Numbered from the stretch's first letter, positions 18,253-28,148 are shown. The stretch: 64,000 nucleotides of DNA from Psychrobacter immobilis (GCA_904846265.1 CAJHAA010000008.1:62001-126000); one strand, 5' to 3'. The notes: generated by a model from the letters alone, not told the origin. Made by a program: numbers and translations.

Positions 18253-19137
18253 TTATTCTTTATTTAACCCTGTATCGCTTGCTAAAGCAGGACTGTGCTC
18301 TTCTTTAATTAAAATTTTCGCTAAAAATAATCCTAGCTCAAACAACAACCACATCGGAATGGCGAGCATCAACATCGACACCCCATCAGGCGGTGTAACA
18401 ACCGCAGCAATGGCGAAACAGCCGACAATAATATAACGGCGTTTATCTTCTAGGCTCTGAATGGAGACGACGCCCGTCAATATCAATAGCAAGGTGACGA
18501 CTGGAATCTCAAAGGTTAAACCAAATACCATAAAGAGTTTGAGTGCAAAACTTAAATAACTGTCGATGTCGGTCATCGGCAAGACGTTCTGCGGCGCGAA
18601 CATAATAAAAAATTTGAGAACGCCTTTAAGGACAATAAAATAAGAGAAAGCCACACCCGCATAAAATAAAAATATAGAGGACATCAAAACGGGAATGGCG
18701 ATTTTTTTCTCTTTTTTATATAAACCGGGTGCGACAAACGACCAGATTTGATACAAGATATACGGCATTGCAAAGAATGCTGCGACAAAAACAGTCAGGC
18801 GTATCGGTGCCATAAAGTTAGAGGTGATATCCGTCGCGATCATCGTTGCGTTGGCAGGCAACTGGGCAACCAATGGGTTGGACAAAAAATCATAGAGCTC
18901 GCGTGAAAATCCGACCAATGCTAAAAATATGACCAGTACGGCAACACATATCTTAATCAAATGATGACGCAGCTCAATCAAATGCTCGGTAATTGGCATA
19001 TCACCAAGTGAGCTTAAGATATCGCCAGAGTCCTCAGTATTGCTGTCGACATTACCATCAATGGTAGCTGTTGAGGTCTCGATATCTGAATCCGCGACTT
19101 TTTCTTGACGGCTTTTTTTACGTTTAAATAAGCCCAC
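18253..19137 (-). CDS. tatC: Sec-independent translocase protein TatC
   Basis: Multi-spanning receptor that binds twin-arginine signal peptides with TatB. The 294-residue protein has six hydrophobic segments and the TatC motifs DMPITEHLIELRHHLIK and FAMPYILYQIWSFVAPGLYKKEK. Translation appears to start at a GTG that overlaps the tatB stop as TAGTG (translational coupling), giving a charged N-terminal extension of about 45 residues ahead of the conserved region. An internal ATG (Met48) would give a length nearer E. coli TatC (258). Confidence 0.96.
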   Translation of the reverse strand: MGLFKRKKSRQEKVADSDIETSTATIDGNVDSNTEDSGDILSSLGDMPITEHLIELRHHLIKICVAVLVIFLALVGFSRELYDFLSNPLVAQLPANATMIATDITSNFMAPIRLTVFVAAFFAMPYILYQIWSFVAPGLYKKEKKIAIPVLMSSIFLFYAGVAFSYFIVLKGVLKFFIMFAPQNVLPMTDIDSYLSFALKLFMVFGLTFEIPVVTLLLILTGVVSIQSLEDKRRYIIVGCFAIAAVVTPPDGVSMLMLAIPMWLLFELGLFLAKILIKEEHSPALASDTGLNKE

Positions 19138-19832
19138 TAATGACTCTCCTGCTCATGAACAGAAGCCTGTTTAGGTAAAGGACTGTCTATATGGCTGTTT
19201 AGTAAGATATCGGCTTTATAATTTGGTAAGTAGGGCGGTTGCGGCAAACGACGCGCTTTATCATAAGCACCAAGACGAAACCACATATTTTCCCACGGTC
19301 TAGTTGTGATGGTTTGAGACACTGGATTGGCGTTATCACTACAGTCAGTTTTTAGACTATCATTATCGCCTTGTGCCGATGACTGCTCAAGGCTTTCTGG
19401 TTTCTCAGCCTGTCTATTACTGTCATAGGCGTAGTCAAACGCTTTTGGCTGCACTGGTCGATTATCATCATTCTCACTACTGGCTTGACTACTTTGTTTA
19501 GGCGTATTGTCATTGCCTGGATCACGCGATGCTTTTAAATGCTGGTTTTGCGAGGATTCAAACTCTTGCATACTGCCGCGCATCTCCGCCATCTCGCGCC
19601 TCATATCTGCTTCAGTCTGGCGAATTTTGGCCAGCTCTTTTTGCATAAGCTGGCGGGTCTCTGCCAAATCAAGCTCAGCTTCGATTTCAGATTGCAGGGT
19701 GGATACCGTGCGGCGAATTTTGGCATACCATTGCCCAGCGGTACGCGCTGCCTGTGGCAGTTTTTCTGGGCCCAAGACGATTAGGGCGATAACACCAAAG
19801 AGGAGTAGTTCAGAAAAGCCGATATCAAACAT
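19137..19832 (-). CDS. tatB: Sec-independent translocase protein TatB
   Basis: Single-span partner of TatC that helps dock twin-arginine precursors. It starts MFDIGFSELLLFGVIALIVLGPEKLP, the TatB membrane helix and hinge, followed by an amphipathic helix and a long charged region (residues 35-85, predicted coiled helical). The C-terminal half is low-complexity, polar and about 100 residues longer than needed. The total of 231 residues exceeds E. coli TatB (171). It lies 26 bp after tatA and overlaps tatC by one base. Confidence 0.96.
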   Translation of the reverse strand: MFDIGFSELLLFGVIALIVLGPEKLPQAARTAGQWYAKIRRTVSTLQSEIEAELDLAETRQLMQKELAKIRQTEADMRREMAEMRGSMQEFESSQNQHLKASRDPGNDNTPKQSSQASSENDDNRPVQPKAFDYAYDSNRQAEKPESLEQSSAQGDNDSLKTDCSDNANPVSQTITTRPWENMWFRLGAYDKARRLPQPPYLPNYKADILLNSHIDSPLPKQASVHEQESH

Positions 19833-19858
19833 AATGTTCCAATGTCACTGTCTAGAGG

Positions 19859-20101
19859 CTATACATTATGTGTGTCATCAACCTTGGTGGTTGTTGGGCG
19901 CTCTTCAGTGTGTGCATTGCCATCATGATCGAGCACCACATGCTTTTTAGCATGCTCAGTATTTTCATCTTTGACCGCTTCTTTGAAGCCTTTGACTGCG
20001 CCGCCCAAATCTTTGCCAGCATTTCTAAGCTTTGAGGTGCCAAATACGACCACCACTACCACCAATAAAATCAGCCAATGCGTAATAGAAAAACTACCCA
20101 T
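19859..20101 (-). CDS. tatA: Sec-independent translocase protein TatA
   Basis: Forms the protein-conducting assembly of the Tat system. The 80-residue protein begins [20 protein letters not shown], then the FG hinge, the amphipathic helix [20 protein letters not shown] and a charged tail. First gene of tatABC. hisIE lies 230 bp upstream on the same strand, the hisI-hisE-tatABC neighbourhood known from pseudomonads. Confidence 0.96.
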   Translation of the reverse strand: MGSFSITHWLILLVVVVVVFGTSKLRNAGKDLGGAVKGFKEAVKDENTEHAKKHVVLDHDGNAHTEERPTTTKVDDTHNV

Positions 20102-20331
20102 AAAGGTATCCTTGTGTCTTGGTTTTCAGTCTTTGTATGCCTACTTTGGGTGTATCGAATATCGTTATACTCAATAAACAGCCTCGGCATACAATGCGAA
20201 GTAAAACAGAGCTATATTATAACCTGCACTTGTGACAAAAAGGTGAAATCGCAAAATAATCAAGCAGGGTAGCGGAGTATTTTACGATTTCAAAAATTGT
20301 CTTCACCAAATTGATTTTACAATATCATAAG

Positions 20332-21264
20332 TTATCGCGCCGCCTTTTCATCGATACCTGATAGACCAAAACGTCGACCTAGCTCATTTAATACCGCATC
20401 CGACTCAATATCGAACCACGCCAGTCCTACTAATGTATGAAACCAGACATCGGCCACCTCATAGATGAGCTCGTGACGAGCGTCATCATATTGCGCTTTA
20501 TTGCTATTTTCGTCGCAATTGGCAAAATCTTTGGCGGCAATGATACTTTCAGTACTTTCCTCGCCAACTTTTTCTAGAATTTTATTTAAACCATTTGCGT
20601 ATAAGCTTGCCACGTACGAGCTATCAGCATCTGCATGTTTACGCTCTGCCAGTACACCGTCAAGCTGTTGCAAAATAGAGCGATTGGTAGTGTCGTTGTC
20701 ATGGTGACTGTGACTGTGACTGTGACTGTGACTGTGACTGTGACTGTGACTGTGACTGTGACTGTGACTGTGACTGTGACTGTGACTGTGATTGGCATCT
20801 GAAGGGATTACATCGTTAGCCTGCGTCTCTTTAGTTTCAGGAGTGGCTTTTTCTGCATCGCTTGAATGATAAATATCAGCAGGGTCTTTTAATACCTTAT
20901 CGACGGTTTGCCATTCAGGCGTTTGGCCCGACAAATCTAAACGCTGATAGAAGCAAGACTCGCGACCAGTATGGCAAGCGATACCGCCAGCCTGAGTGAC
21001 ACTAAGGACAATCACGTCTGCATCACAGTCCAAGCGAATATCATGTACGGTCTGAGTATGACCCGATGACTCGCCCTTATGCCACAATTTGGCACGTGAG
21101 CGCGAAAAATAAACCGCTGTCTGCGTTTGCGCGGTTAACTGTAGTGCTTCGGCATTCATCCAAGCCATCATCAAAACACGCCCAGACTTATGATCTTGAG
21201 CAATTGCAGGAATCAAACCATCAGTATTAAATTTTATGGCAGCCAGCCAAGCAGGTAAAGTCAT
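20332..21264 (-). CDS. hisIE: bifunctional phosphoribosyl-AMP cyclohydrolase / phosphoribosyl-ATP pyrophosphatase with Ser-His linker
   Basis: Catalyses the second and third steps of histidine synthesis. The N-terminal HisI domain (about 1-125) has Asp79/81/83-type metal ligands around [10 protein letters not shown] and the zinc cysteines Cys80, Cys97 and Cys104 ([12 protein letters not shown]). The C-terminal HisE domain (about 195-310) has [13 protein letters not shown] and [13 protein letters not shown]. Between them lies an acidic stretch, then an uninterrupted alternating His-Ser run at residues 159-188. It is encoded by 14 identical hexamers, which change length without breaking the frame. 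The family linker is normally short. Histidine richness suggests metal binding or a neutral spacer; neither is shown. Confidence 0.95.
   Translation of the reverse strand: MTLPAWLAAIKFNTDGLIPAIAQDHKSGRVLMMAWMNAEALQLTAQTQTAVYFSRSRAKLWHKGESSGHTQTVHDIRLDCDADVIVLSVTQAGGIACHTGRESCFYQRLDLSGQTPEWQTVDKVLKDPADIYHSSDAEKATPETKETQANDVIPSDANHSHSHSHSHSHSHSHSHSHSHSHSHSHSHHDNDTTNRSILQQLDGVLAERKHADADSSYVASLYANGLNKILEKVGEESTESIIAAKDFANCDENSNKAQYDDARHELIYEVADVWFHTLVGLAWFDIESDAVLNELGRRFGLSGIDEKAAR
20704..20787. repeat. hexanucleotide microsatellite, 14 perfect copies
   Basis: GTGACT on the plus strand (AGTCAC, Ser-His, in the hisIE frame) is repeated 14 times without a mismatch over 84 bp, flanked by the variant unit GTGATT (20788-20793). 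Such perfect arrays are prone to copy-number change by slippage. Confidence 0.99.
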
Positions 21265-21358
21265 AATATATCTGTCTTCTTATTTATATAGAAATCAAAG
21301 GGGAATAAGTGAATCGTAACTGATTCTATTTATGGTCTGAATAAAAAAGCGGTTAGCA

Positions 21359-21374
21359 TTAGGGCATGTCCTCA
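21359..21374 (+). repeat. solitary MITE/IS left-end-like sequence
   Basis: TTAGGGCATGTCCTCA matches 14 of 16 bases of the left terminal repeat of the 175-bp element at 22085. It touches the 3' end of the thioesterase gene. No partner end in the opposite orientation was found nearby other than the right end at 22244-22259. Confidence 0.6.
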
Positions 21375-21377
21375 ATA

Positions 21378-21821
21378 TCAAATCCTGTAGAGATGTGGGT
21401 ACAGCGCTTCTTTCATAATTTTATCAAGCGCAATCGACTTATTGAGGCGAAAGTCATAATTGACAAAATGCTGCCGCGCCTTGGCTACTGTTTCTCCATT
21501 ATGCATACGGGTGATTTTTATCACTATAGTGCCACCATTATCGTATAACGGCTCAACGCCTACTTCAAATAATAGCTCTTCACGCGCCCGTATGCGACTG
21601 ACAATACTTAGCTGTAACTCATCGATAATTAAACCGTGATAATCTGCATCGATCTCTTTAATACCTTTAGAGTAAAAAAATCTTTGCCGCGCCTCACATA
21701 GCAATGCCGTCAATGATTCGAGCGTCAGGTACTGAGCCATATCAAGCTCAATATGACGCACACGCATCACTGTTTCAAAGACAAATATGTCGTTATCAAA
21801 GTCTAATTCTTGTTTTGACAC
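21378..21821 (-). CDS. 4HBT-type acyl-CoA thioesterase family protein
   Basis: A 147-residue hotdog protein of the 4-hydroxybenzoyl-CoA thioesterase/YbgC type. Seen: MRVRHIELDMAQYLTLESLTALL (the usual catalytic-Asp region, with an Asp at HIELD), RFFYSKGIKEID, LQLSIVSRIRAREELLFEVGV and ITRMHNGETVAKARQHFVNYDF. Likely hydrolyses an acyl-CoA; the substrate is unknown. A MITE-end-like sequence abuts its stop codon and a complete MITE lies upstream, so its borders are mobile-element-like. Confidence 0.8.
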   Translation of the reverse strand: MSKQELDFDNDIFVFETVMRVRHIELDMAQYLTLESLTALLCEARQRFFYSKGIKEIDADYHGLIIDELQLSIVSRIRAREELLFEVGVEPLYDNGGTIVIKITRMHNGETVAKARQHFVNYDFRLNKSIALDKIMKEALYPHLYRI

Positions 21822-22084
21822 GTTATCTCCTAGATTGATTGCAGGCTATGAGTGCTGCTAATCATGGTGTAGGTTGGTAGCGTCATCATCGTACGATAGG
21901 CGCTCGATAAGTGTTATAAATAACTTTGTATTATTAGCGCTCAGCTTATACTAAGGTTCAGTCTCTACTTAAGCACAGCTTAAGCTGACATTCAATCTAT
22001 TTGGCGGTAAATCCGCAGTTTTATGAGTGTTTTGACTAAAATCTTTATAAATGGGCTCATACTCATTATCCATTGTCATGCCTA

Positions 22085-22259
22085 CTAGGGCGTGTCCTCA
22101 TTTTAAAAATGATGATAAGAATGAGATAAATTGCCGTCAAACAAGGAAAATAGCACAAATAATATCGAGATATGAACCAGCTATTTGACGTAGCTTGGCA
22201 GAATTTAACCGTTTTTAGTCCATTTATTTGCTTTCGTTCAGATTGAGGACACGCCCTAG
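22085..22259. mobile_element. 175-bp MITE-like element
   Basis: Perfect 16-bp terminal inverted repeats: CTAGGGCGTGTCCTCA (22085-22100) and TGAGGACACGCCCTAG (22244-22259). TA (or CTAG) at both borders suggests a TA-type target duplication. The interior is AT-rich with no transposase; an 84-codon minus-strand ORF spanning it has no recognisable domain. The short size, good ends and lack of a gene fit a non-autonomous element moved by an IS transposase, perhaps IS5-family (inference). Confidence 0.75.
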
Positions 22260-22278
22260 GAGAGGCGTAAAAGTTTCC

Positions 22279-22308
22279 TTGGCAAAACAGTGCATTATCT
22301 GCTAAAAT
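22279..22308 (+). promoter_or_regulatory. rpmI-rplT promoter
   Basis: TTGGCA (22279-22284), an 18-base spacer and TAAAAT (22303-22308), starting 20 bp downstream of the MITE. A leader follows with a possible hairpin CCCACCTC/GAGGT..GTGGG (about 22317-22346), where L20-type autogenous control might act (inference). Confidence 0.6.
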
Positions 22309-22419
22309 ACCGCCTCCCACCTCGAGGCAAATAGAGGTTTAGTGGGTGTTTTTACAGCCACTATTCGTTATTAACTATTTGACGACCAGGTTCTATCAAA
22401 GACAAAGAGGCAAATCATC

Positions 22420-22617
22420 ATGAAAGTTAAGATGAAAACCAGAAGCGGTGCAGCTAAACGCTTCAAAAAAACAGCGAACGGCTTCAAGCGTAAGCAAGCA
22501 AACAAAAGCCATATCTTGACCAAGAAATCAGCTAAGCGTATTCGCCAGTTGCGCGGTCTAAAGATGGTGGACAAGTCTGACGAAGCAGCAGTTCGTCGCA
22601 TGTGCCCATACATCTAG
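22420..22617 (+). CDS. rpmI: 50S ribosomal protein L35
   Basis: The 65-residue basic protein has the L35 core [20 protein letters not shown], then [16 protein letters not shown] and the end [13 protein letters not shown] precedes the ATG. It is normally preceded by infC, but here a thioesterase gene and a MITE lie upstream and it has its own promoter. rplT follows after 150 bp. Confidence 0.98.
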   Translation: MKVKMKTRSGAAKRFKKTANGFKRKQANKSHILTKKSAKRIRQLRGLKMVDKSDEAAVRRMCPYI

Positions 22618-22767
22618 TAGGCTATCGTCATTTAGCTTTAATTAAGCGCTGTTTAATTTATAGCGACTGGATTAAAAATATCTGACTTTGCAATCTGATA
22701 GCGATGTCTACTATTCGATGACATCGTGATTCGTTTAATAATGATTAAAGAAATCTTGGAGTAATTT

Positions 22768-23124
22768 ATGGCCCGTGTAAAACGTGGTGTACAGGCGAAT
22801 CGTCGTCACAAAAAAATCCTAAAACGCGCAAAAGGCTACTACGGTGCCCGTTCACGTGTTTACCGCGTAGCGGTACAAGCAGTGACCAAAGCTGGTCAAT
22901 ATGCTTATCGTGACCGTCGCAACAAAAAACGTACTTTCCGTCGTCTTTGGATTGCACGTATCAATGCTGGTGCACGCTTAAACGGTTTAAGCTACAGCCG
23001 CTTTATCAATGGCATGAAATTGGCTAACATCACTGTCGATCGTCGCGTACTTGCTGACATCGCTATGCATGATGCAGCGACTTTCACAGCGTTGGTCGAA
23101 AAAGCAAAAGCGGCATTAGCATAA
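22768..23124 (+). CDS. rplT: 50S ribosomal protein L20
   Basis: Essential early-assembly protein of the large subunit, and in many bacteria the autogenous repressor of its operon. The 118-residue protein starts [19 protein letters not shown] and contains [25 protein letters not shown]-like [19 protein letters not shown] and the NRRVLAD-like [18 protein letters not shown] lies six bases before the ATG. A terminator follows. Confidence 0.99.
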   Translation: MARVKRGVQANRRHKKILKRAKGYYGARSRVYRVAVQAVTKAGQYAYRDRRNKKRTFRRLWIARINAGARLNGLSYSRFINGMKLANITVDRRVLADIAMHDAATFTALVEKAKAALA

Positions 23125-23223
23125 ATATTAACTTTCCTTTAGGGTTGCTGCTTGTTTAGTCAGAATTTACAAGTAGTTATCTATATGGACAGGGATAATA
23201 TTGATTAATAGTATGATATTAAT

Positions 23224-23253
23224 AAAAGCTACCGCTGGTCGGTGGCTTTTTTT
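23224..23253 (+). terminator. intrinsic terminator after rplT
   Basis: AAAGCTACCG and CGGTGGCTTT (one G-U) with loop CTGGT, ending in seven T. It separates rpmI-rplT from pheST. Confidence 0.85.
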
Positions 23254-23310
23254 ATATCACATTATCTAATGTTACCGCATTTTTTGAGCACCAGCGCTAA
23301 ATATGCTTTG

Positions 23311-24524
<1,214 letters not shown>

Positions 24525-24595
24525 ATTTTATTATTTAATAATACCTCTACCTTTACTCCAAAACCTTTATTATAAAATTCTGATCTGAGATATTT

Positions 24596-27010
24596 ATGAA
24601 AATTAGCGAACAGTGGCTACGTCAATGGGTAAGCCCCAACAATACTAGTGAGCAATTGGCCGAACAACTCACGATGGCAGGACTTGAGATTGAGGATCGC
24701 TATGCGGTTGCCCGTGCCTTCAGTGGTGTGGTCGTCGGTGAAGTCATCAGCGTCGAGCAGCATCCAGATGCCGATAAACTGCGCGTTACGCAGGTTAATA
24801 TTGGTGCAGCTGAACCGTTACAAATCGTCTGCGGCGCACCCAATGTCACCGTTGGTATGAAAGCACCCGTTGCGACCGTTGGTGCCATTTTGCCTTCTGA
24901 TAATGGTGCAGGTTTTGAAATTAAAAACGGTAACCTACGCGGTGTCGACTCTAACGGTATGCTTTGCGGCGCTTCTGAAATTGATTTAGTCGATGACATC
25001 GATGGTCTGCTTGAATTGCCAGCTGATGCACCGATTGGTATGGATATTCGTGAGTATTTAGGTTTAGACAATCAGATATTAGATATCTCTATCACGCCAA
25101 ATCGCGGTGATTGCTTTAGCGTACGCGGTATTGCACGCGAAATATCAGTTATCAATGATTTGCCAATGCAGCTGCCTGATATTCCTACCAATGTGGTAGT
25201 TACTGAAAACGCTGCTGGTACTGCTACGCCAGCGGTAACGGTTAGTGCAATTGAAGCGTGCCCACGCTATTTACTACAATCAATCAGCAATATTGATCGT
25301 AGTATCGATACGCCAAAGTGGATGCAAGATGCGCTGGTTCAATCAGGACTACGCTCGCACAACTTTTTGGTTGATGTGACCAACTATGTGTTGATGGAAT
25401 TGGGTCAGCCGCTACATGCGTTTGATGCTGATACCATCGTTGGTGATATCGTGGTGCGTTTGGCACAGCCTGAAGAAACGATTGTCTTATTGAACGAGCA
25501 AACCATTACCTTAACCGGTGATGAATTGCTCATCGCTGATGATAAAGGCGCACTTGCACTTGCCGGAATCATGGGCGGTCAGCGTAGTAGTGTCACTGAT
25601 AGCACCACCAATATTGTTGTAGAAAGCGCTTTCTTTGGTCAGTTAGCTATTGCCGCGCGCGCACGTCGTTTTGGGTTACATACCGATGCCTCACAACGTT
25701 TTGAGCGTGGGGTAGACTTTGCGTTACCAGAGCTAGCACTGGCACGCGCTGTTGATTTGATTACTAGCGTTACTGGTGGGCAAGCCGGACAAATAGTAAA
25801 AGCAGAAAGCAGTGAGCATTTACCAGCTCGCGCACCGATCACTTTACCAATTGCTAAAGTTCGTGATGTCATCGGTATTGAGATTGAGCCAGCAGTGATG
25901 GTTCGTATCTTAACCCAATTGGGCTTTGAGGTAGTGCGGCAAGCCGATAGCCTGATTTGCACGCCGCCATCGTATCGCTTTGACATGAGTATCAAAGAAG
26001 ACCTCATCGAAGAAATTGCGCGTATCTATGGCTATGACAATATTCCAAGCGTGTTGCCGCATTTGCAAGTCAGCATGGATTATGACGATACCGCAGACTT
26101 GACTCACGAGATGAAGCTGGCGCTGGTCGATAATGGCTATATGGAAGCGATTAGCTTTAGCTTTAGTGACGCAAAAATAGAAGCCTTGCTCGATGATAAA
26201 GCTCTAGGAGAAGTACTGGCACTGGCCAATCCTATTTCTAGTGACTTAGCCGTGATGCGCCGTACTTTGCTATCAAGCTTATTGCCTTGCGTGCAATATA
26301 ATCTCAATCGTCAGCAGCCACGCGTTCGTTTCTTTGAAACAGGGCTTAGTTTTGTTGGTCAAAGTATTAGTGAGTTGGTGCAGACACCAAGTATTGCGTT
26401 AGTAGCAGTTGGCGATGTCTGGGACGAGCAAGCGTATCAAAACCGTGCGTTAGACTTTTATGATCTTAAGCATGATATTGAGCAGTTATTACCTGCAAAA
26501 ATGGATAGCGCCCGTATTCGCTATGAGCGCAGTGAGCTTGCTTTCTTGCATCCAGGTCAAAGTGCTAAGCTCTATATTGATGATGAATATATTGGTTGGT
26601 TGGGTCAGTTGCATCCTAACACGGCTAAGCAGTTAGATTTGCCAGCTACGTGGGTTGCTCAATTATCACTTGCGCCATTACTGACCCTTGCCCGTGAGCA
26701 GCATACCATCAGCACCCCAAGCAAATTTCCACAAGTACGCCGTGATATTGCCATTTTAGTAGACAGCGAGATCAGCTTACAGACATTAGAGTCGACGATA
26801 CGCGCAGCAGCTGGTGAGCTAGTGGCTGATCTGTGGCTGTTTGATGTGTATCAAGGCGACAAAGTGCCAGCTGGTCAGCGCTCATTAGCTTTTGCGCTAA
26901 TATGGCAAGACAATGCACAAACGCTATCTGATGACGCCATTAAAACCGCGACTGACAAAGTGGTACAAGCACTAACTGAGCAACATGCTGCAAAGTTGCG
27001 TGACAGCTAA
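24596..27010 (+). CDS. pheT: phenylalanyl-tRNA synthetase, beta subunit
   Basis: The 804-residue partner of PheS. Domain order: a tRNA-binding OB fold (VVVGEVISVEQHPDADKLRV, then VCGAPNVTVGMKAPVA); B3/B4 editing region (LDISITPNRGDCFSVRGIARE, then NYVLMELGQPLHAFDAD); B5 (IGIEIEPAVMVRILTQLGF, RFDMSIKEDLIEEIARIYGYDNIP); catalytic-like core; and a C-terminal anticodon-binding fold (FPQVRRDIAILV, ... QGDKVPAGQRSLAFAL). Length matches E. coli PheT (795). It follows pheS by 71 bp. Confidence 0.98.
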   Translation: MKISEQWLRQWVSPNNTSEQLAEQLTMAGLEIEDRYAVARAFSGVVVGEVISVEQHPDADKLRVTQVNIGAAEPLQIVCGAPNVTVGMKAPVATVGAILPSDNGAGFEIKNGNLRGVDSNGMLCGASEIDLVDDIDGLLELPADAPIGMDIREYLGLDNQILDISITPNRGDCFSVRGIAREISVINDLPMQLPDIPTNVVVTENAAGTATPAVTVSAIEACPRYLLQSISNIDRSIDTPKWMQDALVQSGLRSHNFLVDVTNYVLMELGQPLHAFDADTIVGDIVVRLAQPEETIVLLNEQTITLTGDELLIADDKGALALAGIMGGQRSSVTDSTTNIVVESAFFGQLAIAARARRFGLHTDASQRFERGVDFALPELALARAVDLITSVTGGQAGQIVKAESSEHLPARAPITLPIAKVRDVIGIEIEPAVMVRILTQLGFEVVRQADSLICTPPSYRFDMSIKEDLIEEIARIYGYDNIPSVLPHLQVSMDYDDTADLTHEMKLALVDNGYMEAISFSFSDAKIEALLDDKALGEVLALANPISSDLAVMRRTLLSSLLPCVQYNLNRQQPRVRFFETGLSFVGQSISELVQTPSIALVAVGDVWDEQAYQNRALDFYDLKHDIEQLLPAKMDSARIRYERSELAFLHPGQSAKLYIDDEYIGWLGQLHPNTAKQLDLPATWVAQLSLAPLLTLAREQHTISTPSKFPQVRRDIAILVDSEISLQTLESTIRAAAGELVADLWLFDVYQGDKVPAGQRSLAFALIWQDNAQTLSDDAIKTATDKVVQALTEQHAAKLRDS

Positions 27011-27032
27011 CATATAACTCTTATCATAGACA

Positions 27033-27069
27033 TGCTCTGTAGCCTCACTCTTCAAGAGGCTATAGGGCA
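27033..27069 (+). terminator. hairpin after pheT
   Basis: TGCTCTGTAGCCTC and GAGGCTATAGGGCA form a 14-bp stem with two wobble pairs and loop ACTCTTCAA. There is no immediate T-run, so it may be a partial terminator or a processing or stability element. Confidence 0.5.
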
Positions 27070-27159
27070 TTGCTATTTATAAGAATTATGATTTTATAAA
27101 ATTTTTTTTCATAAAAATAGTTAAGTGGTTATTAATAAAGGATTTTAAAGCAGTCTTTG

Positions 27160-27188
27160 TTAAAAAGAGGTTAGAAAACCTTTATAAT
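27160..27188 (+). promoter_or_regulatory. candidate ihfA promoter
   Basis: TTAAAA (27160-27165), a 17-base spacer and TATAAT (27183-27188). The spacer contains the palindrome AGGTT-AGAA-AACCT, a possible operator. Confidence 0.45.
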
Positions 27189-27257
27189 AGCTAGCATTAA
27201 CCCTCATACCGCTAAACCATGATATTCGACATCACGACATAGCATAGGAGTCGTACT

Positions 27258-27557
27258 GTGAGCACCTTAACCAAATCTGACATGATTGAGCATTTGATGA
27301 GTCATCTTGACCTAACACGCCAAGAAGGCCGCTGTTTGGTAGAGAATTTCTTTGATGAATTGTCAGAGAGTTTAATTGATGGCAAAGAGGTCAAGCTTTC
27401 AGGCTTTGGCAACTTCGAGCTTAAAGATAAAAATAGCCGTCCAGGTCGCAACCCTAAGACAGGGGAGCCAGTCGCTGTATCAGCACGCCGCGTGGTGACT
27501 TTCAAAACAGGGCAAAAATTCCGTCAACAAGTTGATGAGCGTCTCTTTGACGAGTAG
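27258..27557 (+). CDS. ihfA: integration host factor, alpha subunit
   Basis: DNA-bending nucleoid protein of the HU/IHF family. The 99-residue protein has [55 protein letters not shown] (with the Pro that intercalates in DNA in [10 protein letters not shown]) and [16 protein letters not shown]. Translation begins at a GTG, supported by AGGAG seven bases upstream. The position after pheT is the conserved gammaproteobacterial context for ihfA. Confidence 0.97.
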   Translation: MSTLTKSDMIEHLMSHLDLTRQEGRCLVENFFDELSESLIDGKEVKLSGFGNFELKDKNSRPGRNPKTGEPVAVSARRVVTFKTGQKFRQQVDERLFDE

Positions 27558-27728
27558 CAGTAACTGTCAATCGTATAAAACTGAACATATAAATATATCA
27601 TGACTTCATGATGGTTGTTAAAGTTGCGCTTTATTATTAATGTGAGATGGTGGATCTACATTTGATCAGAGACATTAAATATCATATTTAGCTATGAATA
27701 ACCATGAACGATGGCAAATGACACGCAC

Positions 27729-27760
27729 AAAAAAAGAGAGCTTAGGCTCTCTTTTTTTTA
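27729..27760. terminator. bidirectional terminator between ihfA and the lipoprotein gene
   Basis: AAAAAAAGAGAGC and GCTCTCTTTTTTT with loop TTAG, with T-runs on both strands, between convergent genes. Confidence 0.9.
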
Positions 27761-27791
27761 CTACAGTATTTCTATCATATAAACGATAAAA

Positions 27792-28148
27792 TTACTGAGC
27801 TGGTTCTTCAATAACTACAACTTCGTCAGCTGCGTCTACAGCTGGAGTTTCGCTAGCTACGTCAACGCTAGTAGTAGTACCGTCTACAGGTACTTCAGCA
27901 TCGATTTCGTCAGTAGCAGTAGCAACTTGAGCATCAGCGATGTCAGCTTCAGCTTCAGCAACAGCAGCGTCAGCATCAGCAGTTACTTCGCCTTCAGCAG
28001 CAGCTTCGTTTAGCTCTTCTGATGCATTTTGCACTTCTTCTTGTGCGTCAGATAAATCTTCAGCAGCGTTTTCTTTGTTGCTGTCACAGGCAGTAAGGCC
28101 CATAGTTGCAGTCATGATACCAGCTAGAGCAAGTAATTTTAAGTTCAT
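27792..28148 (-). CDS. small acidic lipoprotein of unknown function
   Basis: A 118-residue protein with a signal peptide and lipobox: MNLKLLALAGIMTATMGLTACD, with Cys21 as the lipidated residue. The mature part is Ala/Glu/Asp-rich, with heptad-like DLSDAQEEVQNASEELNEAA (possible coiled coil) followed by low-complexity Val/Asp/Thr sequence. It resembles small Ala-rich lipoproteins in composition only. The leader contains alternative inverted repeats (28197-28251). No function can be assigned. Confidence 0.75.
   Translation of the reverse strand: MNLKLLALAGIMTATMGLTACDSNKENAAEDLSDAQEEVQNASEELNEAAAEGEVTADADAAVAEAEADIADAQVATATDEIDAEVPVDGTTTSVDVASETPAVDAADEVVVIEEPAQ

Noticed and set aside
19507-19950. 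147-codon plus-strand ORF opposite tatB/tatA
   Set aside because: Antisense to well-supported tat genes, Ser/Arg-rich shadow composition and no start signal.
20586-20798. Minus-strand ORF of alternating Thr-Val (MPITVTVTV...) inside hisIE
   Set aside because: It is the same hexamer array read in another frame; hisIE has full domain support in its own frame.
22066-22320. 84-codon minus-strand ORF across the MITE
   Set aside because: It runs from outside one element border to beyond the other, has no domain and no ribosome site; it is most likely a chance frame over inverted repeats.
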